This document shows, piece after piece, positions 8,379 through 17,943 of a stretch of DNA of 64,000 nucleotides. Where the stretch lies: contig NZ_CP076061.1 in the NCBI RefSeq assembly GCF_018729255.1, forward strand, positions 2,108,001 through 2,172,000, given 5' to 3'. The position numbers were made by a program, and so were the translations under genes. The stretch is from Cupriavidus sp. EM10 (GTDB lineage Bacteria; Pseudomonadota; Gammaproteobacteria; Burkholderiales; Burkholderiaceae). The notes beneath the pieces were generated by a model. That model did not search any database, was not told the origin of the DNA, and saw only the letters and a list, made by a program, of their open reading frames with translations. Numbering within the stretch: the stretch's first letter is position 1; every line of letters begins with the position of its first letter.

Positions 8379-9677
8379 TCAGGCCCGGGCCGGTTGCGGC
8401 GACGCCTCGGGCGCCTTGCGCCGCACCATCAGCGCCAGCAGCGCGGCCAGCAGGCAGGCGCTTCCCGCCACGTAGAGCGCCGGCGAATACGTCAGCCACA
8501 GCGTGCGCGACAGCCCGGCGCCAAAGGCCGCCGTGGCCGCGCCGATCTGGTGTGCGGCGAAGATCCATCCAAAGACCATCGGGGCCCGTTCGCGGCCAAA
8601 GGTGCTGCCGGCCAGCTTGATCGTCGGCGGCACGGTGGCAATCCAGTCCAGGCCATAGAACATGGCGAACACGGACAGGCCGTAGAGCGTGAATTCCGAA
8701 TGCGGCAGCCAGAACAGCGACAGCCCGCGCAGCGCGTAGTACCAGAACAGCAGCTTGCGGCTGTCGTAGCGGTCCGAGAGCCAGCCCGACATGATGGTGC
8801 CGACGAAGTCGAAAGCGCCCATCATGGCCAGCGCCGACGCCGCGGGCACGGCCGACATGCCGAAATCCGCGCACAGGGCGATGAAGTGCGTCTGGATCAG
8901 GCCGTTGGTCGACAGGCCGCAGATAAAGAACGTGCCGGCCAGTATCCAGAACGTCTGCGTACGGGCCGCGTCGCGCAGCACCACGAAAGGACCGGCCCAC
9001 GACATTGGCACGGGCGCGGCGGGCGCAGCGGCAACCGCCGACGGCACTTCGCCATAGGGCGCCAGGCCCACGTCGGAAGGGCGGGCCCGCAGGAAGCCAA
9101 ACACCACCACCGCCAGCGCGCCGCACGCGGCCAGCACCGGCAATACCGCCACGCGCCATCCCATATGCTCGATCAGCCAGGCGGCCACCGGCAGGAACGC
9201 CAACTGCCCGGTGGCCGAACTGGCGGTCAGCACGCCGATGACCAGCCCGCGCCGCGCCGTGAACCAGCGGTTGGCCACCAGCGCCGCCAGCACCATGGCC
9301 GTCAGCCCGGAGCCAACGCCGAGCATCAACCCCCATGCAAGGAACAACTGCCAGATTTCCGTGGACACCGTGGCCAGCGCCATGCCGCCCGCGATCAACG
9401 CCAGAGCAGCGCACACCACGTTACGGACGCCAAAACGTTCCATCAGGATTGCCGAGAACGGCGCCATCAGGCCGAACAGCGCGAAGCGGAAGGCCAGGAT
9501 CGACGATACCTGGTCGGTGCTCCAGCCCATCTCGGTGGTCAGCGGTTTCAGGAATGCGCCGGGCAGACCCAGCGCGGCGGAAGTGGTCAGCATCACGCAG
9601 AAGGTGATGGCGGCGACGATCCACGCGTAGTGGATGCCGCGCCGGTCCAGCCGGCTCGATAGGGCTTGCGCGAACAT
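8379..9677 (-). CDS. MFS transporter
   Basis: 432 residues with about 12 hydrophobic segments and the MFS pattern of two six-helix halves. The loop between the halves (near residues 205-235) is hydrophilic. It resembles the monocarboxylate/oxalate-formate antiporter-like MFS group (YAWIVAAITFCVMLTTSAALGLPGAF near the start), but the substrate is unknown. The ATG at 9677 has GGAG 4 bases upstream. A longer frame to 9917 overlaps the TetR gene and is rejected. It lies downstream of the TetR gene on the same strand. Confidence 0.9.
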   Translation of the reverse strand: MFAQALSSRLDRRGIHYAWIVAAITFCVMLTTSAALGLPGAFLKPLTTEMGWSTDQVSSILAFRFALFGLMAPFSAILMERFGVRNVVCAALALIAGGMALATVSTEIWQLFLAWGLMLGVGSGLTAMVLAALVANRWFTARRGLVIGVLTASSATGQLAFLPVAAWLIEHMGWRVAVLPVLAACGALAVVVFGFLRARPSDVGLAPYGEVPSAVAAAPAAPVPMSWAGPFVVLRDAARTQTFWILAGTFFICGLSTNGLIQTHFIALCADFGMSAVPAASALAMMGAFDFVGTIMSGWLSDRYDSRKLLFWYYALRGLSLFWLPHSEFTLYGLSVFAMFYGLDWIATVPPTIKLAGSTFGRERAPMVFGWIFAAHQIGAATAAFGAGLSRTLWLTYSPALYVAGSACLLAALLALMVRRKAPEASPQPARA

Positions 9678-9739
9678 GGGGCTCCGTTGGGGGGCGTTTT
9701 GGGTTGGGATTACAGGGAAATCGGGACGTACGGGGCGAG

Positions 9740-10339
9740 TCAGGCCGAAGGGGCTTCTTCGGTGTTCAGCAGCCAGTCGCGCGCCGCGTCGAGGATCTCG
9801 TCGGAAATGGCATCGCCAGCCGTGGCGCGCGCCAGCGTGATGGCGCCGACCAGCGTGGCCATTTCGACCAGAGCCGTGGGGTTGCCGGCGTCTTCGTCCA
9901 CGCAGACGCGCTTCCACGCGGTCAGCAGCTGCTTGATGCCGTCCAGGTAGGCGCTGCGCACGGGCTTGCCGGCCGGTTCGCGTGCCACGTCGCCGCCCAG
10001 CGCCGACGCCGGGCAGCCATGCTCCGGTGTATCCCGATGCCCTTCGCTGAGGTAATGCTCGACAAGATGGCGGCGCGCGGTCTGCCGATCGCCGCCAACC
10101 TGGGCGATCCGCTGGTCCCAGCGCGCGGCGGAATCGGAGAAGGCCCGGGCGCAGCCGGCGGCGGCCAGTTCGTCCTTTGACGAAAAGTGCCCATAGAAGC
10201 CGCCATGGGTCAGCCCGGCATCGGCCATGACTTGCGCCACCGACACCCCATGCAGGCCGTGCACCCGAAACAGTCGGGCCGACGCCTCCTCGATGGCTGT
10301 CCTATGCTGGTCGGCGACTGCCCGTGATGCGCGTGCCAT
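9740..10339 (-). CDS. TetR-family transcriptional regulator
   Basis: 199 residues. The helix-turn-helix GVSVAQVMADAGLTHGGFYGHFSSKDEL is typical of the TetR/AcrR group that includes many controllers of short-chain dehydrogenases and efflux genes. AAGGGG lies 6 bases before ATG 10339. The longer frame to 10432 adds a region without family character. It is divergent from the SDR gene at 10513, which is its most likely target, and it precedes the MFS gene on the same strand. Confidence 0.9.
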   Translation of the reverse strand: MARASRAVADQHRTAIEEASARLFRVHGLHGVSVAQVMADAGLTHGGFYGHFSSKDELAAAGCARAFSDSAARWDQRIAQVGGDRQTARRHLVEHYLSEGHRDTPEHGCPASALGGDVAREPAGKPVRSAYLDGIKQLLTAWKRVCVDEDAGNPTALVEMATLVGAITLARATAGDAISDEILDAARDWLLNTEEAPSA

Positions 10340-10512
10340 GTCGAACCCCTTGTTCAAGTCTGCAAAAAATCGGCTTGACCGGAGTTTAGATGATGTCCAT
10401 ACTTTATTCAATAGATGTTGGCCGTCATGCAAAAGAACATGACGGCCTGTGATTGAAACGTTGTAACCCTGAAACGTTGTAACCCGTTCCTCACCCCATA
10501 GGAGAACCTGTC

Positions 10513-11277
10513 ATGTTCAAACTGTTCGATATGTCTGGCCGCGTCGCGGTCGTTACCGGCTCCACCAAGGGCATGGGCCTGGAAATGGCGCGTGCCCTGG
10601 GCCAGGCCGGCGCCCGCGTGGTGGTGTCGGGCCGCGATGCCGCGGTGTCCGACAAGGTCGCGGCCGGCTTGCGCGAGCAGGGCATCGATGCCACCGGCAT
10701 TGCCTGCGACATCGTCAGCATCGACAGCGTGCGCGCCTTTGCCGAACAGGTGCTGGCCAGGTTTGGCCGCGTGGACGCCCTGGTGCTGAACGCGGCCGGC
10801 AGCACGGCGGTGGGTTCGATGCTGGCGCAGGGGCCGGAAGCGTTCGACGAGGTGATGGCCGGCAACGTGCGCGGCAACCTGGTGCTGGTGAACGCGCTGG
10901 CCCCGCAGATGATCGAGCGCAGGGACGGTTCGATCATCTTCATGTCGAGCATCGCGGCGCGACGCGGCTCCGCCATGCTGGCGCTGTACAGCATCTCGAA
11001 GGGCGCCACCGACCTGGCCATGCGCAACCTGGCGCAGACGCTGGGCCAGTACAACATCAACGTCAACAGCATCAACCCGGGCCCGGTGCGCACCGATTTC
11101 TCGCGCGACGCGCTGTGGGGCGACCCGGAACGCGAGAAGGCGCTGTCGGCCAATATCCCGATGCGCCGCATCGCCGAGGCCAGCGACGTGGCCGGCCTGG
11201 CGGTGCTGCTAGCATCGCCGGCGGGCCGCTATATCTCGGGCCAGACCATTGGCCTGGACGGCGGCGCCACCGCGTAA
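10513..11277 (+). CDS. Short-chain dehydrogenase/reductase (SDR)
   Basis: Classical SDR of 254 residues. The NAD(P)-binding motif is TGSTKGMG (residues 15-22). The NAG-like motif is LNAAGS. The catalytic serine lies in MSSIAA and the pair is YSISK. The C-terminal SGQTIGLDGGATA is also typical. It oxidises or reduces an alcohol/carbonyl; substrate not predictable. AGGAG lies 8 bases before the ATG. It is divergent from TetR and followed by a strong terminator, so it is probably monocistronic. Confidence 0.92.
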   Translation: MFKLFDMSGRVAVVTGSTKGMGLEMARALGQAGARVVVSGRDAAVSDKVAAGLREQGIDATGIACDIVSIDSVRAFAEQVLARFGRVDALVLNAAGSTAVGSMLAQGPEAFDEVMAGNVRGNLVLVNALAPQMIERRDGSIIFMSSIAARRGSAMLALYSISKGATDLAMRNLAQTLGQYNINVNSINPGPVRTDFSRDALWGDPEREKALSANIPMRRIAEASDVAGLAVLLASPAGRYISGQTIGLDGGATA

Positions 11278-11303
11278 ATCGGCGCCATCCGGCATCGCCA
11301 CAG

Positions 11304-11349
11304 CGCGCGGCCGGCTGCACGAACCGTGCAGTCGGACCGCGCGTTTTTT
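11304..11349 (+). terminator. Rho-independent terminator after the SDR gene
   Basis: Long interrupted stem CGCGCGG-CTGCAC / GTGCAG-CCGCGCG followed by six T residues (11344-11349). Confidence 0.85.
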
Positions 11350-11493
11350 GTGCGCGCGGCACTAACGTTGTGCGCAAATCGCACTGCATTTGTGCGGCAT
11401 CAAAAAGCACGTGAAATAGCGTGAAAAATGGCTTTATTCCTATGAATTGACGCCGTTACAGCGGGCAGTGAGACCCTTGAAACTAGGACGATC

Positions 11494-13436
11494 GTGACCG
11501 CATTCCTGACCCCCGCCACCCGGTTGATGTCCCGCCTGACCATCACGCGCAAGCTGGTGCTGCTGTCCGTGCTGTTCCTGATCCCGCTGTGCGGGGCCCT
11601 GTTCGCGGTGCTGAACCAGTCGGTGCAATCGATCCGCGATACCCGGGACGAATTGCGCGGCCTGAAGCTTGTCAACATCGCGCTGGATTTCATGCGCGAG
11701 ACGCAGGTCCGCCGTGGCGCGGCCAACGGCGTGCTGCTCGGCAATGCCAGCTCCGGCCGACCTTCGATGCCGCCGATGGCAAGGCCGCGCAGCACCTGGC
11801 CGCGCTGCAAGGCGAGGGCAGCGCCATCGAATCGTTCGCCATTGGGTCCGATGTGCAGAAGCTGGACGAAGCGTGGCAGCAGATTCGCAAGCTCGGGCTG
11901 GACACGCCCGCCGCGCCGCTGTTCGAGCGGCATACGGCGCTGGTCCGGCAGACGCGGCTATTTATCGGCGACGTGGCCGATCATTCGTCGCTGGCGCTCG
12001 ATCCCCAGGCCGCCTCGTACTACCTGATCAACCTGACGGTGGGCGCCATGCCAAAGCTGGCCGAAGTCAGCGCGCTGGCGCGCGGGCGGGGCGCCGGCAT
12101 CATCGCGCAGGGCGGCTATTCCGACGCCGCTCAGCAGGCCGACCTGGCCGCGCTGGCCGACCAGATCCTGGACGGGCTGGAATCGGCCCGCCGCGACATG
12201 GCGCGCGTGGAACGCGCTGCGCCGCAGTATCACGACCGTATCGAAGCGTCGACGAAGCAGCTCGCGGCCGTCGACAACTTCTACCGCACGCTCAAGGTCA
12301 GCATGCTGGGATCGGCCGGCATCACGATCGACGCCAAGACCTACTTTGCCGAGGGCACCGCCGCGATCGAAGCCGTGTCGGCGGTCAGCCGGGAGTTCAC
12401 GGCGCTGGCGGGCGCCATGCTGGGGCAGCGCGTGGCCGCCGAGCAGCGCAAGCTGGCCGTGCTGGCAGCCATCGCGCTGCTGACAGTGGGCGGCGCGCTG
12501 TACCTGTTCGCCGGCTTCAGCCGTGGCATGCGCGACGACGTGCGCGACGTCGCCGGCCTGGTGGCGCGGATCAACGATGGCGACCTGGGCGTGCAGATCG
12601 AAGCGAGTGGGCGGGACGAGCTAAGCGACGTCAAGCGCCATCTGATGACGCTGGTGCAGGCGTGGCGCGGCATCATCGGCGATACGCGCGACAGCGCTCA
12701 GAACGTGCTGGTGGCGGCCGGGCAGATCGCGCAGGGCAACGCCGACCTGTCGCAGCGCACCGAGGCGCAGGCGTCGTCGCTGGAGCAGACGGCGGCCAGC
12801 ATGGAGGAGCTGACGTCGATCGTGCAGCAGAACGCCGGCAACGCCAGCCAGGCCAGCGCGCTGGCCGCCGAAGCCGCGGGCATCGCCGTGGCGGGCGGCG
12901 AATCGGTGGGGCGCATGCGCCAGACCATGAGCGAAATCGAGGCCGATTCGCGCCGTATCGTCGACATCATCGCCGTGATCGACAGCATCGCGTTCCAGAC
13001 CAACATCCTGGCGCTCAATGCCGCCGTGGAAGCCGCGCGCGCTGGCGAGGCGGGGCGGGGCTTCGCGGTGGTGGCGGGCGAGGTGCGCACGCTGGCCCAG
13101 CGCGCCGCCAGCTCGGCCAAGGAGATCCGCACGGTGATTTCGCAGTCGGCGGGCCGCGTGGCCGATGGCACGGCGCTGGCCGTCGACACCGCGACCACCA
13201 TGACCGAGGTGGTGACAGCGGTGCAGCGCGTGACGACGATGATGGACGAGATCAGCCGCGCGTCGCACGAGCAGAGCGGCGGCATCGCGCAGGTGAACCA
13301 GGCGGTGACGCAGATGGACCAGGTCACGCAGCAGAACGCCGCGCTGGTGGAAGAAGCCGCTGCGGCCGCCCGGGCGCTGCAGGAGCAGGCCGAGCGGATG
13401 GAGCAGACCGTCAGCGTGTTCCGGCTGGCGGCCTAG
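11494..13436 (+). pseudogene. Methyl-accepting chemotaxis protein, frameshifted near 11757
   Basis: Membrane chemoreceptor. Frame 1 (from GTG 11494, AGGA 6 bases upstream) gives the first membrane helix ([21 protein letters not shown]) and ends its sense near [11 protein letters not shown]. The next frame continues with [16 protein letters not shown], a periplasmic domain, a second membrane helix ([21 protein letters not shown]), HAMP and the signalling tip ([22 protein letters not shown]). One base is missing near 11757-11762; adding a C to the CC run restores a ~647-residue receptor. The rest is intact, so a sequence error is more likely than gene decay. No CheB/CheR-binding pentapeptide ends the protein. 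It stands alone, without other che genes nearby. Confidence 0.85.
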
Positions 13437-13473
13437 CAGGAAAACGCCCGCTTGGGAGCGGGCGCGTTCCTGC
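13436..13473. terminator. Bidirectional terminator-like hairpin
   Basis: Nested inverted repeats GCAGGAA/TTCCTGC and CGCCCGC/GCGGGCG, with A-rich and T-containing flanks, lie between the convergent chemoreceptor and BON genes. Confidence 0.65.
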
Positions 13474-13487
13474 GGTCCACGCGGGAC

Positions 13488-14759
13488 TTACCAGCCGTTG
13501 AAGCCGCCGGCGCCGGTGACTGCGGAATCCACATCCTGACGCTGCACGCGGATATTGTTTTCCACCTCGGTCACGCCGAAGGTGTTGTCGGCCAGGTCCT
13601 CGATATCGTATTTCTGGCCGCGCGTATGCACCGTGCCGCCCAGCGTGACCTTGCCCTTGTCGACGTCCACCGACACCTCGCGCACGTCGACGCCGCTGGT
13701 GAACGTCAGCCGCTCGCAGATCTCGTCGCGGATGCGCTCGTCCGTGCGTGTGTAGCCACGCGGACCGGCGCGTTTTTCCATCGAGCCGGTGCCGAACCAT
13801 TCACTCATGGCCTGGCCGATGCGATGACCAATGTTGTAGAGCGCACCATGATCCTCGTCGCGGTCGTCATCGCGGTCACGCCATTCGTCGCGCCGCTCGT
13901 CTCCCCAGCGGCCGCCCGACGCCATCGACTGGCGTCGCGACTGCGGATAGCCCGTCTCCTCGTCATAGCCGCGGGAACCCGAGCTCATATAGTCGCGCCC
14001 GTAGCGCTGCGCATGATAGTCCGGACGGCTTTCGCCCCACTCGTCGCGTGGCTCCGTCCAGTAGCGCGTATCGCTGCGCAGGTCGTTGAAGTAGGCGCTG
14101 TGGCTTCTTTGGCCGCCCTGGCCACCGCCTTGCCCACGATAGGCCGGTGCGCGGCGTTCCGCTTCGCGCAGCCATTCCTGGTCGGCATTGCCGAAGCCGC
14201 GCTCGTCGCGACGTTCGCCCGAACCCCAACCGCCCTGGCCTTGCTGGCCATGGCGCCAGTCGTCCTGACGTCCGTAGCCGCCCGACTGGCCGCGGTCGCG
14301 CGACTGCCCGTACTGGTCGGACAGGCCGTACTGGCCAGCCTGGCCAAACTCGCCCTGGCGGCGCCGCTCGTCGCCCAGATCGCCGTAGTCGCCATATTCG
14401 CTGGCGTACTGGCGGCTGCGGTATTGTTCCTGCTGGCGCCGGCGCTGGTCATCGTCGGGGGACGATCCGTACCCGCCATTCAATCCGTACCGCAGATCGC
14501 TGCCGTGATCCTCGCGGCCGCGATAGCCCGAAGGCGCCGGGCCGCCTTCGCTCAGTTGCCCCGGCGTCAGCCGCTGACGGCGCCGCGCGTCGTCCCAGTC
14601 GTCGCCGAACGTTTCGGGTTGCCAGTCCTGGCTTTGCCAGCGTGAGCCGCGGTCGTCGTCCCAGGGATCGCCAAGATCGTCGTCGCTTCGGCTGTCGTTG
14701 GCTCGGTCGGCTCGCCAGGGGGTGTTCCGGCGATTGCGCTCGCTGTGGTAGTCGCCCAT
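13488..14759 (-). CDS. BON-domain protein with long disordered RG/QG/D-rich N-terminus
   Basis: 423 residues. About 340 N-terminal residues are low complexity, dominated by D, R, G, Q, Y and S (for example GQAGQYGLSDQYGQSRDRGQ). They have no signal peptide or membrane helix. The last ~75 residues form one BON domain (RIRDEICERLTFTSGVDVREVSVDVDKGKVTLGGTVHTR). BON domains bind phospholipid or serve as osmotic or stress-protection modules. The long Tyr/Arg/Gly-rich segment is unusual and resembles phase-separating linkers (inference). AGGAG lies 6 bases before the ATG. It converges with the chemoreceptor. A second BON protein lies at 52272. Confidence 0.85.
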   Translation of the reverse strand: MGDYHSERNRRNTPWRADRANDSRSDDDLGDPWDDDRGSRWQSQDWQPETFGDDWDDARRRQRLTPGQLSEGGPAPSGYRGREDHGSDLRYGLNGGYGSSPDDDQRRRQQEQYRSRQYASEYGDYGDLGDERRRQGEFGQAGQYGLSDQYGQSRDRGQSGGYGRQDDWRHGQQGQGGWGSGERRDERGFGNADQEWLREAERRAPAYRGQGGGQGGQRSHSAYFNDLRSDTRYWTEPRDEWGESRPDYHAQRYGRDYMSSGSRGYDEETGYPQSRRQSMASGGRWGDERRDEWRDRDDDRDEDHGALYNIGHRIGQAMSEWFGTGSMEKRAGPRGYTRTDERIRDEICERLTFTSGVDVREVSVDVDKGKVTLGGTVHTRGQKYDIEDLADNTFGVTEVENNIRVQRQDVDSAVTGAGGFNGW

Positions 14760-14983
14760 ATTGCGCTCCTGAAGGTTGCGGGATCGCCATGCGCGCGAGG
14801 CGGCGGATACCGCCCCGCGTCGCTGGCCATTTCAGGAATGGGGCAATTTTCGTACCGCCGTGGCGCGCCCTTGTGCAGACTGGCGTGGCGGGCGATAGCG
14901 TGCACCGCGGGCCCACCGGCAGCCATGCAAGCGTTGCCAGGCTGCGTGTAAAGACTGCACGCCGGGCCAGGGTGCGCGGCCAG

Positions 14984-15370
14984 TCACCGGGCGTTCACCC
15001 GACGAAAATTCGCGGCAGGCGGCGTGACGTTCACGGCGGCCGAGGCTGGTGCCGGCGGCAATGGCGTGGGCTCCGGGCCAGACCCGGCCGACGCCGTGGC
15101 GTGGGGCTCCCGGACCGGCGCGATACCCTCCACGGCATTGAACGGGTGGCTATGCGCGTAGTCGATCGCCACCGATTCCAGGAAACCCGGAGCGTTGCGC
15201 GGCTCGGTCGGCGCGGGCAGCACCTTGTCGGCATGCGCGGCGGTGTGAAAGCACAGCAGCAGCACGCGCAACAGCAGGATGAAACCGCGAATCCGGTAGC
15301 GGATGACGCGGGCTTGGTGCGGGAAAGGCGGCGCAACGACGCCCAGCCGCGACTGGGGCGGGATCAACAT
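14984..15370 (-). CDS. Hypothetical exported or membrane-anchored proline-rich protein
   Basis: 128 residues from ATG 15370 (GGAG 7 bases upstream). A basic stretch followed by RGFILLLRVLLLCFHTAAHA could be a long signal peptide or single anchor. The remainder is rich in Pro and Ala (PEPTPLPPAPASAAVNVTPP) without a recognisable domain. I do not recognise the family. It stands apart from its neighbours by about 220 bases on each side. The gap 14760-14983 shows nothing I can support. Confidence 0.6.
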   Translation of the reverse strand: MLIPPQSRLGVVAPPFPHQARVIRYRIRGFILLLRVLLLCFHTAAHADKVLPAPTEPRNAPGFLESVAIDYAHSHPFNAVEGIAPVREPHATASAGSGPEPTPLPPAPASAAVNVTPPAANFRRVNAR

Positions 15371-15581
15371 GGCAGTTCTCCGGGATTGGAGCAAATGGCT
15401 CCGGATCAGGGTCGAGGCGCGTTGCCGCGCTCGATCCGTCTGATTGCAGGGAACATGCCACGGGCCAAACGCAGGCCGGGCGCGGAACGCCCGCCACATT
15501 TGGCAAAAAATGCTGGAGAAAATGCTATGTCATCCCAACAGTCGGCGCGCAATGCGTTGGGCGAATACCAACTGTTGCCGG

Positions 15582-15974
15582 TCAGATCCAGAGGTCGTTC
15601 CGGGCCGTCCGGTCACCGCCCTGGTCGCCGGTGTTGACCACGCCGCGTGGCTCGATCAACAGCATGCGGACTTCGGTCTCTGCCACCGGCTTGTGCTCGA
15701 CGCCTCTGGGCACGACGTACATTTCGCCGGCATTGACGGTTACGTGGCCGTCGCGGAAGTCGATGCGCAGCCGGCCATCGATCACGATAAAGGTTTCGTC
15801 GGTGTCGGCGTGCTGGTGCCAGATGAACTCGCCCTCGATCCTGACGATCTTGAACTGGTAGTCGTTCATCTCGGCGATCACGCGCGGCTGCCAGTGATCG
15901 GTGAACAGGCTCAGCTTCTGGGCGAAATTGATGGCGCTGGCGGCGCGCGGGGTGGCTGCTGTGGAGGTCTGCAT
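15582..15974 (-). CDS. Cupin-domain protein
   Basis: 130 residues forming a single small cupin. Motif 1 is visible as [20 protein letters not shown] (two His, one Glu) and motif 2 as [14 protein letters not shown]. This fits a small metal-binding beta-barrel with binding or isomerase activity; the substrate is unknown. AAGGAG lies 7 bases before the ATG. It follows the AraC gene by 81 bases on the same strand and may be its target or co-transcribed. Confidence 0.88.
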   Translation of the reverse strand: MQTSTAATPRAASAINFAQKLSLFTDHWQPRVIAEMNDYQFKIVRIEGEFIWHQHADTDETFIVIDGRLRIDFRDGHVTVNAGEMYVVPRGVEHKPVAETEVRMLLIEPRGVVNTGDQGGDRTARNDLWI

Positions 15975-16055
15975 GACGGGGCTCCTTGTGGCGCAATGGA
16001 CAGGCGGCCAAGTCTGCGCCGGCGCCGGCGCCTGGTCTTGTACGTTCGTGCAGGC

Positions 16056-16895
16056 TCAGGCCGCGGCGCCGCGCAGCGTGCGTAGCCAGCGGCCGGGCGA
16101 ATGGCCGAACGCCCGCGTGAAATGGCGCGTCATATGGCTTTGGTCGGTGAAGCCGGCGCTCGCGGCGGCATCGGCCAGCGGCTGCCCGGCTGCGGCCAGA
16201 CGTCGGACCATATCGAGCCTGCGCATGACCAGGTAGCGGTGCGGGCTCGTGCCGTAGAGCACGCGGAAGTCGCGCGACAGGTTCCAGCGGTCGCGGCCGC
16301 TGGCCTGTTCCAGTTCGTCGAGCGTGACCGGACGGTCCACGTTGTCGCGCAGGCAGGCCCGGGCCAGTTCGGCGGCGCGATAGTCCACCGCCTGGCGCCC
16401 GCGCGGCGCGCCGGCGGCTGCAGCCAGCGCGTGCGCCAGGTCAAAGATCGCGTCGTCTTCTTCCAGGGGATCCATGGCGCTGTCCATGGCCCGCAGCAGG
16501 GTGCCGGCCGCCGCGAACAGCCGCGGATCGTCTGAACGGCCGCCCGTCACAAAGGGCAACGGCCTGCCGCCCAGCACGCGCTGGACCAGGGCCGGCTCGA
16601 TATACAGCATGCGGTAATGGAAGCCCGCGTCGGTGCCGGCGTGGCCGTCGTGCGGCTCGTCCGGATGCAGCACGATGGTGCCGCCCGGCTGGCTATGGAC
16701 CATTCCTTTTCGATAGGAAAAGCTCTGGACGCCCGACAGCGTGCAGCCGATGGCATAGGTGTCGTGACGGTGCATGTCGTAGCCATGCCCGCCGAAGAAC
16801 GCTTCGATGCGCTCCATCTGGCGCGCTGATGCATCGCGCTGCACCCAGTCACGCTTGCCCGGCAGCGAGATGCCAGTGTCAGTGGACGCCGCCAT
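16056..16895 (-). CDS. AraC-family transcriptional regulator
   Basis: About 279 residues. The N-terminal cupin-like effector domain includes HRHDTYAIGCTLSGVQSF and LHPDEPHDGHAG. The C-terminal domain has two helix-turn-helix units (TLDELEQASGRDRWNLSRDFRVLYG and LADAAASAGFTDQSHMTRHFTRAFG). The start at 16895 overlaps the end of the patatin gene by 17 bases; no strong ribosome-binding site is visible, and the in-frame ATG at 16994 would overlap it by more than 110. The effector is unknown. Confidence 0.85.
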   Translation of the reverse strand: MAASTDTGISLPGKRDWVQRDASARQMERIEAFFGGHGYDMHRHDTYAIGCTLSGVQSFSYRKGMVHSQPGGTIVLHPDEPHDGHAGTDAGFHYRMLYIEPALVQRVLGGRPLPFVTGGRSDDPRLFAAAGTLLRAMDSAMDPLEEDDAIFDLAHALAAAAGAPRGRQAVDYRAAELARACLRDNVDRPVTLDELEQASGRDRWNLSRDFRVLYGTSPHRYLVMRRLDMVRRLAAAGQPLADAAASAGFTDQSHMTRHFTRAFGHSPGRWLRTLRGAAA

Positions 16896-17844
16896 GCGTG
16901 GTCGAGTGGTCGTGAGGATGGGAGTGGGAGTGAGCATGAGGCGCGCCGCCCGGCGGCAGGCCGATGTCCGCGCTGCAGCTCGGATTTTCGGCATCGTGCG
17001 CGTGCGGCTCCAGCGCGCCGGGCACTCGGCGGCTCGACAGCCCGTCGGCGCGCAGCCAGGCCAGCGTAGCCGCCGCCGCCCGGTCGATCAGCTCGCCGCA
17101 ACGGCTGTAGTCGTAGGGCGACACATCGAGCGGGCACAGGGGCGGCACCACGGCGATGTGCGCCTGGTCGCCCCAGCGTTCCAGATCATGCACCAGCTGG
17201 CGCGCCACCAGCAGCGACAGCGCATTGAACGCGTGCTCGATCGCGCCCTTGGGCGGGCGCCGTTCCGCGCAGGCAAAGCCCGCCGGCAACACGACGATGC
17301 GGGTGGCGCCCAATCGAATAGCGGTCGAAACCGGCGTATTGTTGGCGACGCCGCCATCGATCAGCTTCTGGCCGTTGATTTCCACCGGCGGGAACACGCC
17401 CGGGATGGCCGCGCTGGCCAGCACGGACTGGACGACGTCGCCCGACGACAGCAGGACTTCGGCCCCGCTATGCATGTCGGTGGCGACGATATGCAGCGGC
17501 AGCGCCGTGTCTTCCATGCGCGCTTCGCCAAAATGGCGCTTGAGCAGCCGCTTCAGCGCCATCGACTCCACCAGATGGCCCCGGTTGCCCATGATCATGC
17601 CGAACATGCTGCGCCATGACCACGGCAGCACCTCGGCCCGCGTGATACTGCGCCACAGGCCTTCGAGCTTCGAGATGCCCTCCGCGTGCGGATTGCTGGC
17701 GAAGTAGGCGCCGTTGATGGCACCGGCCGAAGCACCGATCACCAGGTCCGGCGTGACGCCCCAGTTCACCAGTTCGCGGAGCATGCCGACTTCGATGGCG
17801 CCCAAACTGCCGCCGCCGGCGAACACGAATGCAGTCTTTTCCAT
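16879..17844 (-). CDS. Patatin-like phospholipase with histidine-rich C-terminal tail
   Basis: Lipid acyl hydrolase of 321 residues. It shows the oxyanion motif GGGSLGAIEVG near the N-terminus, the nucleophile GASAG (serine near residue 39) and the catalytic DGG (LIDGGVANNTP), making a Ser-Asp dyad. After the domain a tail from about residue 283 ends HAHSHSHPHDHSTTHGGVH, with nine histidines in the last 19 residues. It looks able to bind divalent metal. There is no signal peptide. It is upstream of AraC on the same strand, with overlapping ends. Confidence 0.9.
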   Translation of the reverse strand: MEKTAFVFAGGGSLGAIEVGMLRELVNWGVTPDLVIGASAGAINGAYFASNPHAEGISKLEGLWRSITRAEVLPWSWRSMFGMIMGNRGHLVESMALKRLLKRHFGEARMEDTALPLHIVATDMHSGAEVLLSSGDVVQSVLASAAIPGVFPPVEINGQKLIDGGVANNTPVSTAIRLGATRIVVLPAGFACAERRPPKGAIEHAFNALSLLVARQLVHDLERWGDQAHIAVVPPLCPLDVSPYDYSRCGELIDRAAAATLAWLRADGLSSRRVPGALEPHAHDAENPSCSADIGLPPGGAPHAHSHSHPHDHSTTHGGVH

Positions 17845-17943
17845 GATCGTAGTGGTCCGGGCGGCATCGCCCGTCGGGTCTTGAATCGGTTGTCGTGTGG
17901 AGAGGATAGGCCACTTCCCGTCCGGCGGGGTAGAAATGACCGG

